DNA of 64,000 nucleotides from Chrysomallon squamiferum. Lineage: Eukaryota > Mollusca > Gastropoda > Neomphalida > Peltospiridae. The notes under the pieces were generated by a model that was not told the DNA's origin, did no database searches, and saw only the letters and a program-made list of their open reading frames with translations. Shown here one piece after another: positions 52,027 to 64,000 of the stretch. The first letter of the stretch is position 1, and the number at the start of each line of letters is the position of its first letter. The stretch spans positions 10,558,288 to 10,622,287 of the forward strand of contig CM022673.1 of NCBI GenBank assembly GCA_012295275.1. Direction: 5' to 3'. Made by a program: the position numbers and the translations under genes.

Positions 52027-54499
52027 GTTGCTCTCAGTATTTTTATTGTTCCATTATTTTTTTAAATAAATAATAATAATAATAATTTACTTATTTATTA
52101 TTTTATTTTATTTATTTATTTTAAATTTATTTTTTAGCTTTTTCTGTTACTGTTGTTTTGTTTTCATACGTGTATAATGACCAAAACTGTACAAACAAAA
52201 CAACAGTAAAAAAATCCAACAACAAACAAACCAAAAAACAAATAACAACAACAAAAATACACGTAAATATTATTTAATTGAATTAAAAGTTTCAAATTAA
52301 TCGAATGTCAGTGTGTGTGTGTGTGTGTGTGTATGTGAGAGAGAGAGGATGCGGCTCAATTTTATTTATTAATTTATTTTAAGATTAGTGAAGGAATAAA
52401 AAAAAAGAAGACACCATGTAAATTACTGGAAAATTTTAAGTTGTCTACTTCAGATTTTTTGATTTATAAAATACCAAAACTGATGTACTTATGTTAAATA
52501 TGTTTATTCAGCGTAACTCTAATTTTGCAAACTAAACATTTAGAGAACGATTAAAAGGAAAACAACAGCAAAATCATAACCAGTCACGTGGTTAGAGCAG
52601 GCATTAGAAAAAACCCTCCCCAGATAAAAAAAAAAAAAAAAATGTTAAAAAACCCTCCCTCCCTGGTGTCCGAACCTTGCGCTGTTACTCCTTCCAGCAG
52701 TTCTCCTTATTCAAACTTTCATCTTATTTATTTGTTTGTGTGTTTTCTTTTTTTATTTGTTGTGAATTTTCTTTGTAAACCGAAATAATCTGTTACCGTA
52801 CACTTCAGCAAGATGGTATACGAACGCCATGTAGGTAACAACACCTGCTAATTATATACAAAAAACTTGTTCCAGATTTATTTTTAATTTCAAAAACTTT
52901 AAGCTGGACAATAGTCTTGGCTACCAACCACAGGTTACAAGATGAATCCTTTATGTTTGGTTATAAGGCATGCGTGAAATTTGACAATGGTTGTCCGGTA
53001 TTAAAGCTTGTTATTGTAATAAAAAAAAATAAATATATATAAAATAAAAATAAATAAATAAATAAAAATAAAAATAAAAACAACAATAATAATAATAATA
53101 AAATAAAATAAAATATAAATAGAAGCAATAATATATATATATATCTATATATATATATATATATAATAAATTAAAAATAATAATAATAAAAATAAAATTA
53201 AAATAAAAACCGACAGTATATTTGAAATAAATATTTCTCAAGTTCAGAACCTTTCTATTAATCTCCAACATCGTATTTGTAACCTGTCATGCGGCATAAT
53301 GCGGACATGTCTTATTGTATGTAGTAAGTACGTTCGTGCATGCGTGCTTCAATACATTAATGACACGTTTGTTGTTATTATTAGAGACAAGGTCAAGGTC
53401 GGACATAGTCAGTTCAGCTAATAGCTTGCTTATTATATTTCATGTGTTGTTGTATAGAAATATATTAACAGCAAGAACGACAACATCATCAACAACAACA
53501 ACGACAGTAATAATAATAATAATAAGCATTGGATGTGTTTATGTCACTATGCCCAAAATATTCTGAACCTAGACAAAAAAAGAAAAGAAAAAAAGTATTA
53601 CGCTACAAATACCCATCTGTATATGCTGCTGCATACCATTACTGTTATCGCTGTCTTTGAGAAATCTCTATCCAACATTACAAAGTACTATATAATATAC
53701 TAAGCAAACTGTTTGCTGAACCGACCATACCTGGCCTTTATTATCTCTAATAACAATAAATATATCATTATAACGTACCGAAACATTTGTCTTACATTCA
53801 AAACAAATTCTGAAAATCTCAGTTACTTAGACATCCTTTAACATTATCAAAATGTTCTTATTTCAAACACCGCTAATTTATATACTGTTTTTAAAATACC
53901 CAATTCATTCATAACTAATTATACTTTATTTTCGAGAATAAACATTTAATTACTTATTTTATAAGTGATACTATCCAGATGTCTGTAAATGAATATCTAT
54001 CGCTAATGAAAGGAACTAGTGAACTAAGGTTTAACTTACGCGTTTCAGTCGAACTTACGCGATTTGGTTTGAATGTCACTGTGTTTAAATCTATTAAAAA
54101 TTTGATAATTTACTTATTTTGTAACTTAATAAAATTTATTAGTACATAGTCACTTTCTTTTCAAACCGGACTGAATTATTGTTTGATTTAAATGGGTTGT
54201 TTTAGTGAGGGTTATTTATTTATTTATTTATTTTAGTCTTTGCGTTTCTTTTATTTCAAAATATAATCTTTAATGGAAACAGCATAGTTTATCTAATAAC
54301 GTTTTAAGTAAAATGTGAGTCGAAATGTTATTTAATAATAATTCATAAAAATAATAAACAAACAAAATTAAATAATACATAATAAAAAAGTAAAACAAAA
54401 AGAAAGATTTATGTAGGCTAAAATTATTTTAACTTAACCGACATCTTTAATTTTTCTCAGGTGATACATTTTTATCTACAACAATTTTGTCGTCTGCTT

Positions 54500-54530
<31 letters not shown>

Positions 54531-54870
54531 TGATTCATAAATAAAAAAATTAAATGTTTGCACGCAATAATTGCAGAAAAACACAAGAAACTGTAATAAG
54601 AATCATGACTTTATCATCCAAGAATGTTTTCTGCATCCACATCATTTAAGCAAACTACATGTACGCACTAGAAAGACTTTGATAGCTGTCATCGACTACT
54701 TTCGGAACACACCGGCCCATTTCAGATTTATGATTGTATCAGTATTCTATAATTAAAAAATCTTTGAATAAAATTCCACTGAAAACAAAGTAAAAGATAA
54801 ATCAGACTCTGTCGAGAATATATTACTTAATATTATTTCTGTAGCGTTATAATAACAGAAAGACGGAAAA
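51850..54870. other. Divergent intergenic region, no supported gene
   Basis: It lies between the presumed SLC9C1 start and a plus-strand promoter-like segment. ATT/AAT runs near 51980-52020, poly-purine and CA/TG runs, and AAAT/AT-rich tracts at 53025-53215 were seen. The frame at 52588-52788 lacks splice or composition support. Confidence 0.45.
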
Positions 54871-54879
54871 TAACGATAT

Positions 54880-54979
54880 TTCTCAAACAAACCGGAAGAA
54901 TACGATACGTAAAAGCATTTCCGCGTTCCTTCGTTTGATTTAATTTATTTTATTTTGTTAACATCATAAAACAGTTACT
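54880..54979 (+). promoter_or_regulatory. Candidate promoter with ETS-type CCGGAAG motif
   Basis: ACCGGAAGAA (CCGGAAG core 54892-54898) lies 82 bases before an ATG in strong context and beside a short CpG-richer patch (CGATACG, CCGCG). ETS-family sites at this spacing are typical of animal housekeeping promoters. Inferred from motif and spacing only. Confidence 0.35.
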
Positions 54980-57900
54980 ATGGAAAGGACATTCGCAAAA
55001 TTCTTTCACGAACAGGTATTTTTAAAAACAATAATATTTTGTTTTGTTTTTCTAAATTTTTAGAATGTAATTCGCGCACCTGTTCACTTTGTGTAACAAG
55101 GTATTACCTATTTTCAGATGTTCCAGAAATCGTTTCGTATATAAATTCTATTTTATTTTGTTTTATTTTATTTTATTATTATTATACCATTTTCACAGCC
55201 AAATTAACCTGGCGAAGTAACTGATAATCATTGAACTTTGTAAATGTTTACTGAAAAATGCAAGATCAAAAGATGACACATGATCACATGAGACACCATC
55301 ACTGTCACACTGATGTGAAATATAATACATTATTGACTAAATAATAACAAAATATGTTTATCCATACAGTAGTCCATTAGCCACACAAAAAATAACTCTT
55401 AAAATTGAAATATTAAGTTTCATTTATTTTTGCAGCTTCTAGTTTATTTCACTAAAATAATATAAAAAGTAGCTGATATTTAATACATAACTATGTAAAA
55501 AGAATTATCATAACAAAGAACTTGGATTTCTGAGTAACATTTATAAAATGCAGTAACTTTATTTGGAATCATTCTGAAATGCTGACTTTTTAAAATAATA
55601 TATTGAATACAAGTTACAAAATAAAATATTTAAAACAAATTTATTCCATATTAGAATGGAGTCATTTGATTTCTTTGATGAATTGATATAACTTGTATAC
55701 ATGTACAAATAAATATGAAAAAGATTTATTTTCTTTCCATTTTAATAAGTTGTATTTATTTATTTATTTTTTAAATGTATATTTTTGAATTATTATTATT
55801 CTTTTTTTTTTTTAAATATATTTGTTGTTTACCTTACCTACATTAACCTCTTCATTCAGTGTCATCTCATTTGTCTTCAAAACATAAACTTTTTCTGTAA
55901 TACCAAATCCTTTGCTTAAGAGATATGGACGTATACATGAAATGACAATTAACTTCTTATTTTATTTTTATTTTTTATTTTTTTGTATTTATTGTCAGTT
56001 TATTGCCAACCCCATTTGGGTCAACTTCTTTAATGTCTTTAATTTATTGCCACGCTTGTGATTTGCCTTCTTTTAATTTATTGTTGAATTGAACTCCATC
56101 TGGCTATTGTAATTTCCTTCATGAAATATTCAGATATATTGTATGTTATTTGTCCAGATCTAACAGTCAAAAGCACTAGAATAAACTGAACAAAATCATA
56201 CATTTTCTGTGATTTTGCTGCATGACAGAAAGTTATTCTTGACTGTTAAAAAAAAATGATTAAAGAAAAATAAAAGAGTTGAAAAAATGTAGTAAACGCT
56301 GCTTCATGCAGTGAAAAATTCATCATAACATAATATCTAAATAAATACATAGTGAAATTAATTATTGAATATATATAAAAATTTAAATTTTGCCAATATC
56401 TTTGAAATGTCTAAAATATTTACATGTATAAAAAGAATAAAAAGAGCACAGTAATAATATAACATTAACTTGTTCTCTGTGCTGATGACTATGATCATGA
56501 CTTCCCTGAATATTTAGATCCAGATTCCAAGTGAAGTAGTTAATACTTTGCATGTAATCCAACCTGAGCAGGATGTCTGCTGTTGTTATTTACTCAAAAG
56601 AATACAACATATCAAATGACCTGACTTCAACAGGTAAAATGTTAATTTTCCTGTTTACTCAGGATGTTTGATTTCATTGATTACAGCAGTTTGGAAACAA
56701 AGACATATGTTGTTACAGCCTATAGACAGTTTCATAATATTACTTGATTTATTTCTGTCATTACACATTTCCCATTAAAGCAAATAGTACGAGATTGATC
56801 AGATAATGTTAAAGTATATAGAAAATTTAATTTGGGTAGGTACCTAGGGACATTTCCCATTCCAAAAGTAGTATGAGATTGGTAAGATGTTATTGTGTAT
56901 AGAAAATGCCATTAAGTTTGGTTTACTTGTGTCCCTGTACATGTTTTCTGTTGCAGAAATGCTCTTTGACCATAACTAATGTATCAAAAGTCTCTGGAAT
57001 GTGTGTTGTGTGTGTGTGTGTATATATGTTTATGTATATCTGTGTGTGTGTGTGTGTGTGTGTATGTATTTATGTATATGTATGTTCTGACAAAGTTTCT
57101 TACAGATATACAGTTTTAATATAAAAGTAAATGATTTCTACTTCACCATTATATCTTTTTCTTTTACAGTAGTTCTTATTTCAGATACTTAAATTTTTTA
57201 TTTTGGCATGCATGTTTGTATGATTTGAAATAAGGACAATGACAAATTGTAAAAGTTTATTTTAATTTTTTTTTATTAATAAGTTTTATTTTTTTCCATT
57301 TTTATATGACAGTTTAAGCATATCAGTTTCCTAATAAATTTGTAAATAAGTCACCAAAATAACCTACTAATTTAAATTTGATTGTTATTTCTGTTTATTT
57401 GTTGTTGATTGGTGATCTTTAATTTATATTTGAACTGAGATAGGTCATATACATAAGAAAAATAATCTAAACTATAATAAAGCCACTGCAAATTGTTATT
57501 TTTTAATTTTTTTTAATTTTTGCCATGTAAATAAGCTTGATTGTGTCTTTTGAGAATATTCATTTGCATAAATTTAAATATGACCGAATATTTTACAAAG
57601 TAAGAATTACATTTTATATTATGCATTGAAATACACTTAAATATGTCTGAATTTAATTTACTTAATAAAAAAAAAAAAAAAAAATATAAGTTTTTGTCTT
57701 GGCAGATTTATTACAGATAAATAAATTAAGAAAGAATGCTTTATTTGACAAAATAATAATTATTAAAATATTGTTTTATTATCACATATTGTAAACTGAT
57801 CCTGATTTTGGATATGTTCTTGCAGAAAAAAGTCATGTCAGACTAACATAACTTTTTTTGCCGAGATCACCATATGTTTTGGTACATTACATATCTATTT

Positions 57901-58008
57901 AGCAATAAATCATAAACATGGTTTGGAGAATCAATTGAAGTGATGTATAGCTACCTGGCTTGATTTCAGAGACTTCTAATTATGGGCAATATATTATAAA
58001 ATATTTAT

Positions 58009-58048
<40 letters not shown>

Positions 58049-58280
58049 AGTGTTAGTCTCTTAATTTAATGTATGTATACAATGCACAAATGAATGCTCA
58101 AATCTGTGTTTATTTTCTTTATTTAGACTTTAATTCTTTCTTTTCTTTTTTTAGAATTATGTTCAGTTACTGTTTTAACATGAAATTCATGAATTTTAAA
58201 CAGAAAAGACTGTATATACATGTTTGGAATAGCTGAAATTAGGATGGTGTCCCTTTTAAGTCATGGGTTCACCTAATAAG

Positions 58281-58325
<45 letters not shown>

Positions 58326-58656
58326 AAAAAGGAAATCTCCTGCCATCATAGGCAATTATTTTTTTTTTTCTTCTTAGCAGCAAGGAATTTCCTGTAAATC
58401 ATTATCTAGAAAACAGGACAGAATATTCCATGAATTTATTAAGCTTGTGTTCAACCAGCAATGTCTGGAACTAGAAAAACCAAAAAAGAAACCCATATTA
58501 AAGAAACCCTCATATTATCCCAGAAAGAAAGAAAGAAAAATAAATTATATTTATGATTTTCATGACATAGATTATGAAACGAGCTTTAGTCAAAGCTTTT
58601 ATCAGTTGTACAGATATCTCTATCGGTATTATCTGTCTCAAATTAAATTCTATTGA
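54980..58656 (+). CDS. Possible two-exon gene of unknown function, 104 residues
   Basis: Exon 54980-55015 reads MERTFAKFFHEQ with A at -3 and G at +4 and ends CAG|GTATTT in phase 0. Exon 58378-58656 begins after a very strong acceptor (TTTTTTTTTTCTTCTTAG), is open in the matching phase for 92 codons and ends at TGA. The product would be basic in the middle (KPKKKPILKKPSYYPRKKER) and Tyr/Phe-rich at the end (YQLYRYLYRYYLSQIKFY). I do not recognise it. The acceptor is TAG/CAG in tandem. Alternatives: the second exon may be the 5' leader of the gene that starts at 58732, or further exons lie in between (an acceptor at 55062 gives NVIRAPVHFV then stop). The ATG exon also has its own strong promoter-like context. 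Confidence 0.3.
56764..56915. repeat. Direct repeat of about 66 bp, two diverged copies
   Basis: ACATTTCCCATT, then AGTAYGAGATTG and TATAGAAAAT, appear in order at 56764-56831 and again at 56850-56915, with about 18 bases between. This is a tandem duplication with later divergence. Confidence 0.75.
58020..58045. repeat. (AT)n microsatellites
   Basis: AT runs at 58015-58046 and 58287-58322 within the presumed intron upstream of 58378. Confidence 0.9.
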
Positions 58657-58731
58657 CTTTGAAATCAGTTAACAGCAGATTGTGAGAGTAATTCATTAGA
58701 ATAGTCTTCATCCAGTTTGTTAACTTACAAA

Positions 58732-58767
58732 ATGTCTAGTTATGAAGGAGAAGAATTTACAGACAAG
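58732..58767 (+). CDS. Candidate first coding exon of an unidentified gene running right
   Basis: ATG in good context (ACAAAATGT) starts 12 codons, MSSYEGEEFTDK, and ends AAG|GTATGT, a strong donor in phase 0. An upstream acceptor at 58377 would make the sequence before it a 5' leader. No continuing exon was found up to the window edge, so the rest must lie beyond it or in AT-rich intron sequence I could not resolve. The short peptide does not identify a family. Confidence 0.4.
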
Positions 58768-61488
58768 GTATGTGTCGTATTAACATATTAAATAGATATA
58801 ATTATTATATTAAATAGGCATTGTTGTATTTAACAATAATGGTGATATATTCTTTCATTTTGTTCTAAAATAAAAATGCTCATCAAATTTAAAATCAAAA
58901 CATCTTAATTTCTTCAGAAAAAATAGTTAATTTTAAGTTGTACTAGATATCCCAACTAATCATAAAAAGTGTTTAAAATCAAGGTGGTTTGTTTTTGGCT
59001 GATTGGTTTCCAAACTTTGATTTTTATTTAAATTTTTATTTCTTTTTCTTTCACAAAATGAAACAGCTTTCACAGTAAACATGTTTGGTTTTGTTTGCAT
59101 GGTGCAGAGTGTATCTTAATTTAAAAAATCTTATTAAATAATTTGGATTGAGAATGGAAATTTGGTCAGACAGTTTTTTAGTTAGAAAATGTAATTTAAA
59201 TATCAAAATAACAAAATGACCTTCAGTTTATACCATACTTTGTTCCATTATAATTTGAAATGAAAATTTCCAAAATGATCTTCAGTGTTCCTTTAATTTT
59301 AATTCCTATTTTAACCAGTGTCTTGTGACTGATTTATGAAAATTATGATTTGTATTTATCTGATCTATGAGAAGGTAATCAGAAAAAATCACTTCCTGCT
59401 GACTGAAAAAGTACAACTCACAAAGAGGCAGAAGCTGGGTTTTTCTTCTCATCTCAATTTCTGTAGTCATTAAAAATATGCATGATGCTATATAATTGTA
59501 GATGTGCTGAAAGCATCATTAAATGTTTTACAAATTGCCTATAATTCAGAAAGAAAAAACCCATTGGCAGATCATTAATTATTGTTGGTAGTTAATCTTT
59601 CTTGTTTTGGCATGTTAGATGTTTGTTTTTCTTTGTTGTTTGGTCACCTCTGTCCTTGTTTTATATATTTTTATTACTGTTGTAATTTTTTTGATATGTT
59701 TTGATATTAAAATGTATTTTTAGTGATAGAAGAAATAGTCTATAGATATATTCTGTGTATTTCCAAGTTAAATTTTAAATTTAAAAGAAAATTTTATTAT
59801 TTAATTGATATTGTTATTTTTTTTATTTTTTATTATTATTTTTTTATTATTATTACTATTATTATTTTTATTATTTATTATTATTATTTTTTTTTTGGGC
59901 TTGTCCAGTCTTAATTAATAACTAAGGGTAGGAACAAATAAATATTATTTAATAAACATTTTTTTTCTGTAGTTATCATAACTGCTCATTTTGTTTTGTG
60001 TTATCAGTGAATAGCCACCCTGACATGACTTCACTTGAAACAGGATAAAATGACACTGAATTCAAAAGTTTCCTTACAGTGTTATTTTATATTATTCTTT
60101 GTTATGAATGATGATGGTTGCTTGAAATTATAAGATAATGACCTTGAAGTTTAAAAGAATTTTATTAGACTGTTAATTTATTTCACAGATATACTTTAAT
60201 ATATAAATATTTGGGTTAAAATTTGGTTTTTGTAAAATGTTGGAAATCTGAAACTAAAAAACTTCAATAGTCATTAAAAAAAAAGAAGAAAAAAAAAAGA
60301 AGAAAATCATTAAATATTTTTAAACTTTGTTTTTCCATTAATGCAAAAATGTCTTCAGAAGCAAGATTTCAATATAATTTTAAATTTATTTTTCTTATCA
60401 AGGCCATTGAACTTTGTTCATTCTTGAAGTATAAGATTTATAAATATTTAAAATTTTGTAAAGCTTGTTTTATAATTTTTTTTATTTTTATATATATTTT
60501 TTATTTTTTCATTAGCCCAAACCATAATTTTTTTAAAGTTTAATTTTAAAATCATTTCATTTTGTATTATCATTATTACTACTGTTTCTTTTGTTTGTTT
60601 TTTGTTTATTATTATTATTTTTAAAATGTATTTTATTTTTTGTTTTTTTTAACTTAAATAATAAAGACATTTTTCAGATTAGATTGTAAAATGTTTTTTA
60701 AATTAACTGACACTTTTATTTTATTTTATTTTATTTCATTATGTTTTATGTATTTTATATCATTTATTTGTTTGTTTGTTTATTGATCACTTTTGCAATG
60801 TGATTTACAGTTTATTTTATTCTTTTTCTGTTTAAAAGTATATTGATTTTTAGCCAAACTTTGACCATCATATTTATGTTCTTAAGTTAACTTTATATAA
60901 TTAGTTTCAAATAAAATTATATGTTTTCTTTCTTCATTTCTTTTCTTTTTTCTTTCTTTCTTTCTTTATTTTATTACATTTTATTTTAAATCATTTATTT
61001 GTTTTACTTTATTTTTTTATTAATTAATTAATTATTTTATTTCATTTTATTTAGATTAGGACTTAATACTTTATCAACATTTTGACCATTTTGTACCAAC
61101 ACACTTATAAATAATTTGATTTATTTATCATTTCCAATCCAGATCATACAGACTTTGTCTATTACTTTTATAATCCTTGTTTGTTTTCTTTGATGTTTAA
61201 GATTAATTGCTGTGTTTTGTACAAAGTGATATGAAGGTGATAAAAAATTTGATTGTTTGAAGCAGGCCTGTAGCAGTTAACAGATCAGGTGGGGTGGGGT
61301 TTTTTTTTGAAGTTGCATTCCAGTATTCACAAATTATTACATTTGAAATAAGTAATGATGAAATATATTAATGATTTATTTACTGCCACATTTTTGTTTT
61401 ATTATGTTCACCTTGCCCATTATTGTTGACATGGACAAATAATAACTGATGTTTTCGTTATACTGATATATCTGTTAAAAATTCATTC

Positions 61489-61640
61489 ATTTATTCATTT
61501 GTTCATTCATTCATTCAGTCTTTCTCATATTCATTTACTACTAGTATTCATTCATTTGTTCATTCTTTCATTATTTTATTCATTTGATCATTTATGTGTT
61601 CATTCTTTCATTATTTTGTTCATATGTTCATCTATTTGTA
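61489..61640. repeat. (TTCA)n tetranucleotide repeat
   Basis: Imperfect TTCA/TTCATTTG runs over about 150 bases. Confidence 0.85.
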
Positions 61641-61754
61641 TTTTGCTTCACTACGAAAAGTCAATTTATTATCTTAAAATTTAAAATGAAATATTAGTTT
61701 TAAAAAACATTTAAAAAAGAAACAACAATTTATATTTCTAAAGATATTTTAAAT

Positions 61755-61930
61755 GTATTAATGTAGATATATCAATGCAGTTATTTAAAATGTGACACTA
61801 TTGATAATTAAAATATAACACTTTGGATAATTAAAATATAATGCTATAGTTATTAAAAAATAACACTATCATTATTTTAAATATAACAGTAGTGTTATAT
61901 TTTAAATAACTATTGTTACATCCTACAGAT
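61755..61930. repeat. AT-rich tandem units ending in a near-perfect hairpin
   Basis: Units of about 25-28 bases on TAATTAAAATATAACACTAT recur, and at 61874-61888 and 61893-61907 the arms ATTTTAAATATAACA and TGTTATATTTTAAAT pair across a four-base loop with one bulge. Confidence 0.7.
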
Positions 61931-63515
61931 ATATAGGTATAACCCTGTAGATTTTTGAAACAAATATTTAAAATCTGTTACTAAAAATATTTAAAACAGA
62001 TCACTACAGATACTGAAATTCAAACATCATAGATAATTAAAAAAAAAAAAAATGTAGGTAATTAGTTAATTAAATAAAATATAACACTATAAATAATAAC
62101 AATATATCTATAGATAATTAAATATAAAATTACAGATTTTTAAAATAATAACTATTTGTACTTAAATCTGTTCAATATTTTATTTTCAGTTATATTTATC
62201 TAAGCTATCAGTTGTGTTATGAAGTGCTTACATCCTAGTTATTATCAGTTGAAAAGATAATATGCTGCATTAAGAGTAAAGGTTATCTGTCTGACATGTT
62301 TTCTTCAATCACTATCAAAAATTTGTTTGACTAACCCAGCCCATATATTTTTTTATGTGGGTGTATGAGTATAAATTGATGCATGTGTCTGGGTGTCAGT
62401 TTTGAAACTTTTACAGGATTTGTATGTTTACTTAGCTGTGTTTGCATATTTTGTGGAAATTTGAATGTCATCGAATTTGATTTTTTTTTTTTTTTTTTTT
62501 CTGGTTATAGTATCGTCATTATATAATTCAAGTAATATTGTAATTTACAGTTTAAGAATGTGACTGGTTACTCCTTTTGCATTAGCAGAAACAGATCTTT
62601 TATATAATGTGTTTTTCAGTATCAGCAGTAGCACCTCTTTGAAGTACTATGAGAAAAGAGGGAGATTGTAACATTTAAACGTTTATAGATACACAATATA
62701 ATCTATCATATCTCTATCATGACATTTAACATGGGAGCTTTCTGTTAAATATTATTTCAAATAAAAAGGTTTTAAACTACTGTTTTATATTTATCTTCTG
62801 TTAGACATATATATATTATTATTATTATTATTATTAATTTTTTTTTTTTTTTTTTTGTTATATTAACCCCCTCCAGATTCCATTCATAACTCATTTAAAC
62901 ATTTTTCTTTCAATAATTTTTTTCATACGTTTTAATAATGCATGTTATAAATCAATGGATTATAATTTGCAGCATAATGTTTATTTAAAGAAGTTTTTAT
63001 TAATTATATACTATAATTTATAAATGATTATTTTTAATTTTATTATTTTTCATTTGATTTAAAATTAAAAGTTTACACTTTTATTCAATGTATGTATTTA
63101 ATAGCTGGTATATTGTGCACACATTGATAAATATTAATTAGTGAATACAATATTAATTTTTAAAGTTTTTTTTATTTGTATTTCTCTAGGAACTTTTGGT
63201 AGTAGTTTCTTGATTCTCTCTCTGTCTCTCTCAAATTTTATATATAATTTTTGTTCATCTTAGCTGTCCAGTATGGAAATTCTTGACCTTGTTCTATCAC
63301 TCTCTCTGTCTCTCTCACTCTGTCTTTATTTCTCTCTCTTCCACATACTCTCACACACACACACACACAAAGACACTAAGCAGGTATTTGGAATAAAGTG
63401 TTTACTTATTTAGGGTAGAACAATTTAACTTCAGTTTCAAACCTGAAAAACTGTAAAGCAGGTGTCAAAATTTGACAAATCATTATTTATTTTATTTTAT
63501 TTATTTATTTATTTA

Positions 63516-63587
<72 letters not shown>

Positions 63588-63859
63588 TTTATTATTTTTA
63601 TATATATATATATTTTTTACTTTCTAAATGAATAAAACAGGAATGTGCCAGGTGACAAATTCTAAGACTTAATCTTTTTATACACAGCAATGTATTTTGT
63701 AAGCCAACAGCTGTGAAAACAGAACACAAGTGTAAATCTAAAACTTAAAGGGACATTACAGCTACAAGGCCACCATAACTGTTGCAACAGCTCATGTCTT
63801 TTATATGTGCAGAGTCAACATATTTTGTCATTAAACATAATTTTGCATTAAGTAAGAGA

Positions 63860-63960
<101 letters not shown>

Positions 63961-64000
63961 TGAGATCAAGGAAAAGAGAAAGAATGAGAGACAAAATGAG

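Larger units (their letters stand above)
58768..63840. other. AT-rich stretch without a supported exon, perhaps an intron
   Basis: Both strands were read for exons with GT-AG borders and none was convincing. Poly-T runs, an ATTC/TTCA tetranucleotide block at 61489-61620 and ATT runs at 62817-62835 and 63515-63600 make up much of it. Confidence 0.5.

Noticed and set aside
55062-55110. Possible second exon after 55015, giving NVIRAPVHFV then stop
   Set aside because: It would end the protein after 22 residues and its donor is weak; kept only as an alternative.
56486-56532. Short plus-strand frame DDYDHDFPEYLDPDSK ending in TGA
   Set aside because: The sequence looks like a protein end, but there is no splice acceptor and a stop lies just upstream in frame.
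62617-62672. Acceptor-like TTTTTCAG followed by a short open frame
   Set aside because: The phase does not fit the candidate exon at 58767 and the donor is poor.

Overview
The window is AT-rich animal nuclear DNA: genes split by many introns with GT-AG splice sites, very long runs of simple repeats, no operons and no bacterial features. The gene set (liprin-beta, an NRIP2/3-like protein, CYP20A1 and a sperm-type Na+/H+ exchanger SLC9C1), short-to-moderate introns and two divergent copies of what I recall as a mollusc-type SINE-like tail point to a lophotrochozoan, most likely a mollusc. Species cannot be fixed from the sequence alone. All exon models below were built by hand from splice sites, reading phase and family resemblance; no search or alignment was run.

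Layout, left to right. (1) 305-1848, minus: the first two coding exons of a liprin-beta gene (PPFIBP family) that runs off the left edge. (2) 1.9-14.4 kb: no coding exon found; minisatellites, microsatellites and a SINE-like remnant. (3) 14.44-14.71 kb: a CpG-richer island with a TATA-like box and a donor-like site, a possible promoter and leader exon for the next gene. (4) 16.6-19.5 kb, plus: an NRIP2/NRIP3-like retroviral-type aspartic-protease-fold protein whose catalytic DTG position reads STC. (5) 21.05-27.92 kb, plus: a complete 11-exon CYP20A1 of 471 residues. (6) 31.76-50.04 kb, minus: a complete 27-coding-exon SLC9C1 of 1376 residues with exchanger, voltage-sensor and cyclic-nucleotide-binding domains, tail-to-tail with CYP20A1. 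A noncoding leader exon probably lies near 51.7 kb. (7) 54.88-58.77 kb, plus: a promoter-like ETS motif, a 12-codon start exon, a phase-compatible exon of 93 codons counting the stop, and another 12-codon start exon. These belong to one or two unidentified genes, and their structure is unresolved. (8) 58.8-64 kb: no confident exon; microsatellites and an AT-rich hairpin.

The genes are not obviously functionally linked. SLC9C1 is the most distinctive: in animals studied it is a voltage-gated, cyclic-nucleotide-modulated sperm exchanger that alkalinises the flagellum. The other genes are a scaffold protein, a protease-fold regulator and an orphan P450. The most unusual points are the changed active sites of the NRIP-like protein and of CYP20A1 (which has a more canonical heme loop than I recall for vertebrates), the liprin-beta splice donor lying inside a roughly 65-75 bp tandem repeat, the tail of SLC9C1 with NPxY and PDZ-ligand-like motifs, and the unresolved gene start near 55-59 kb.
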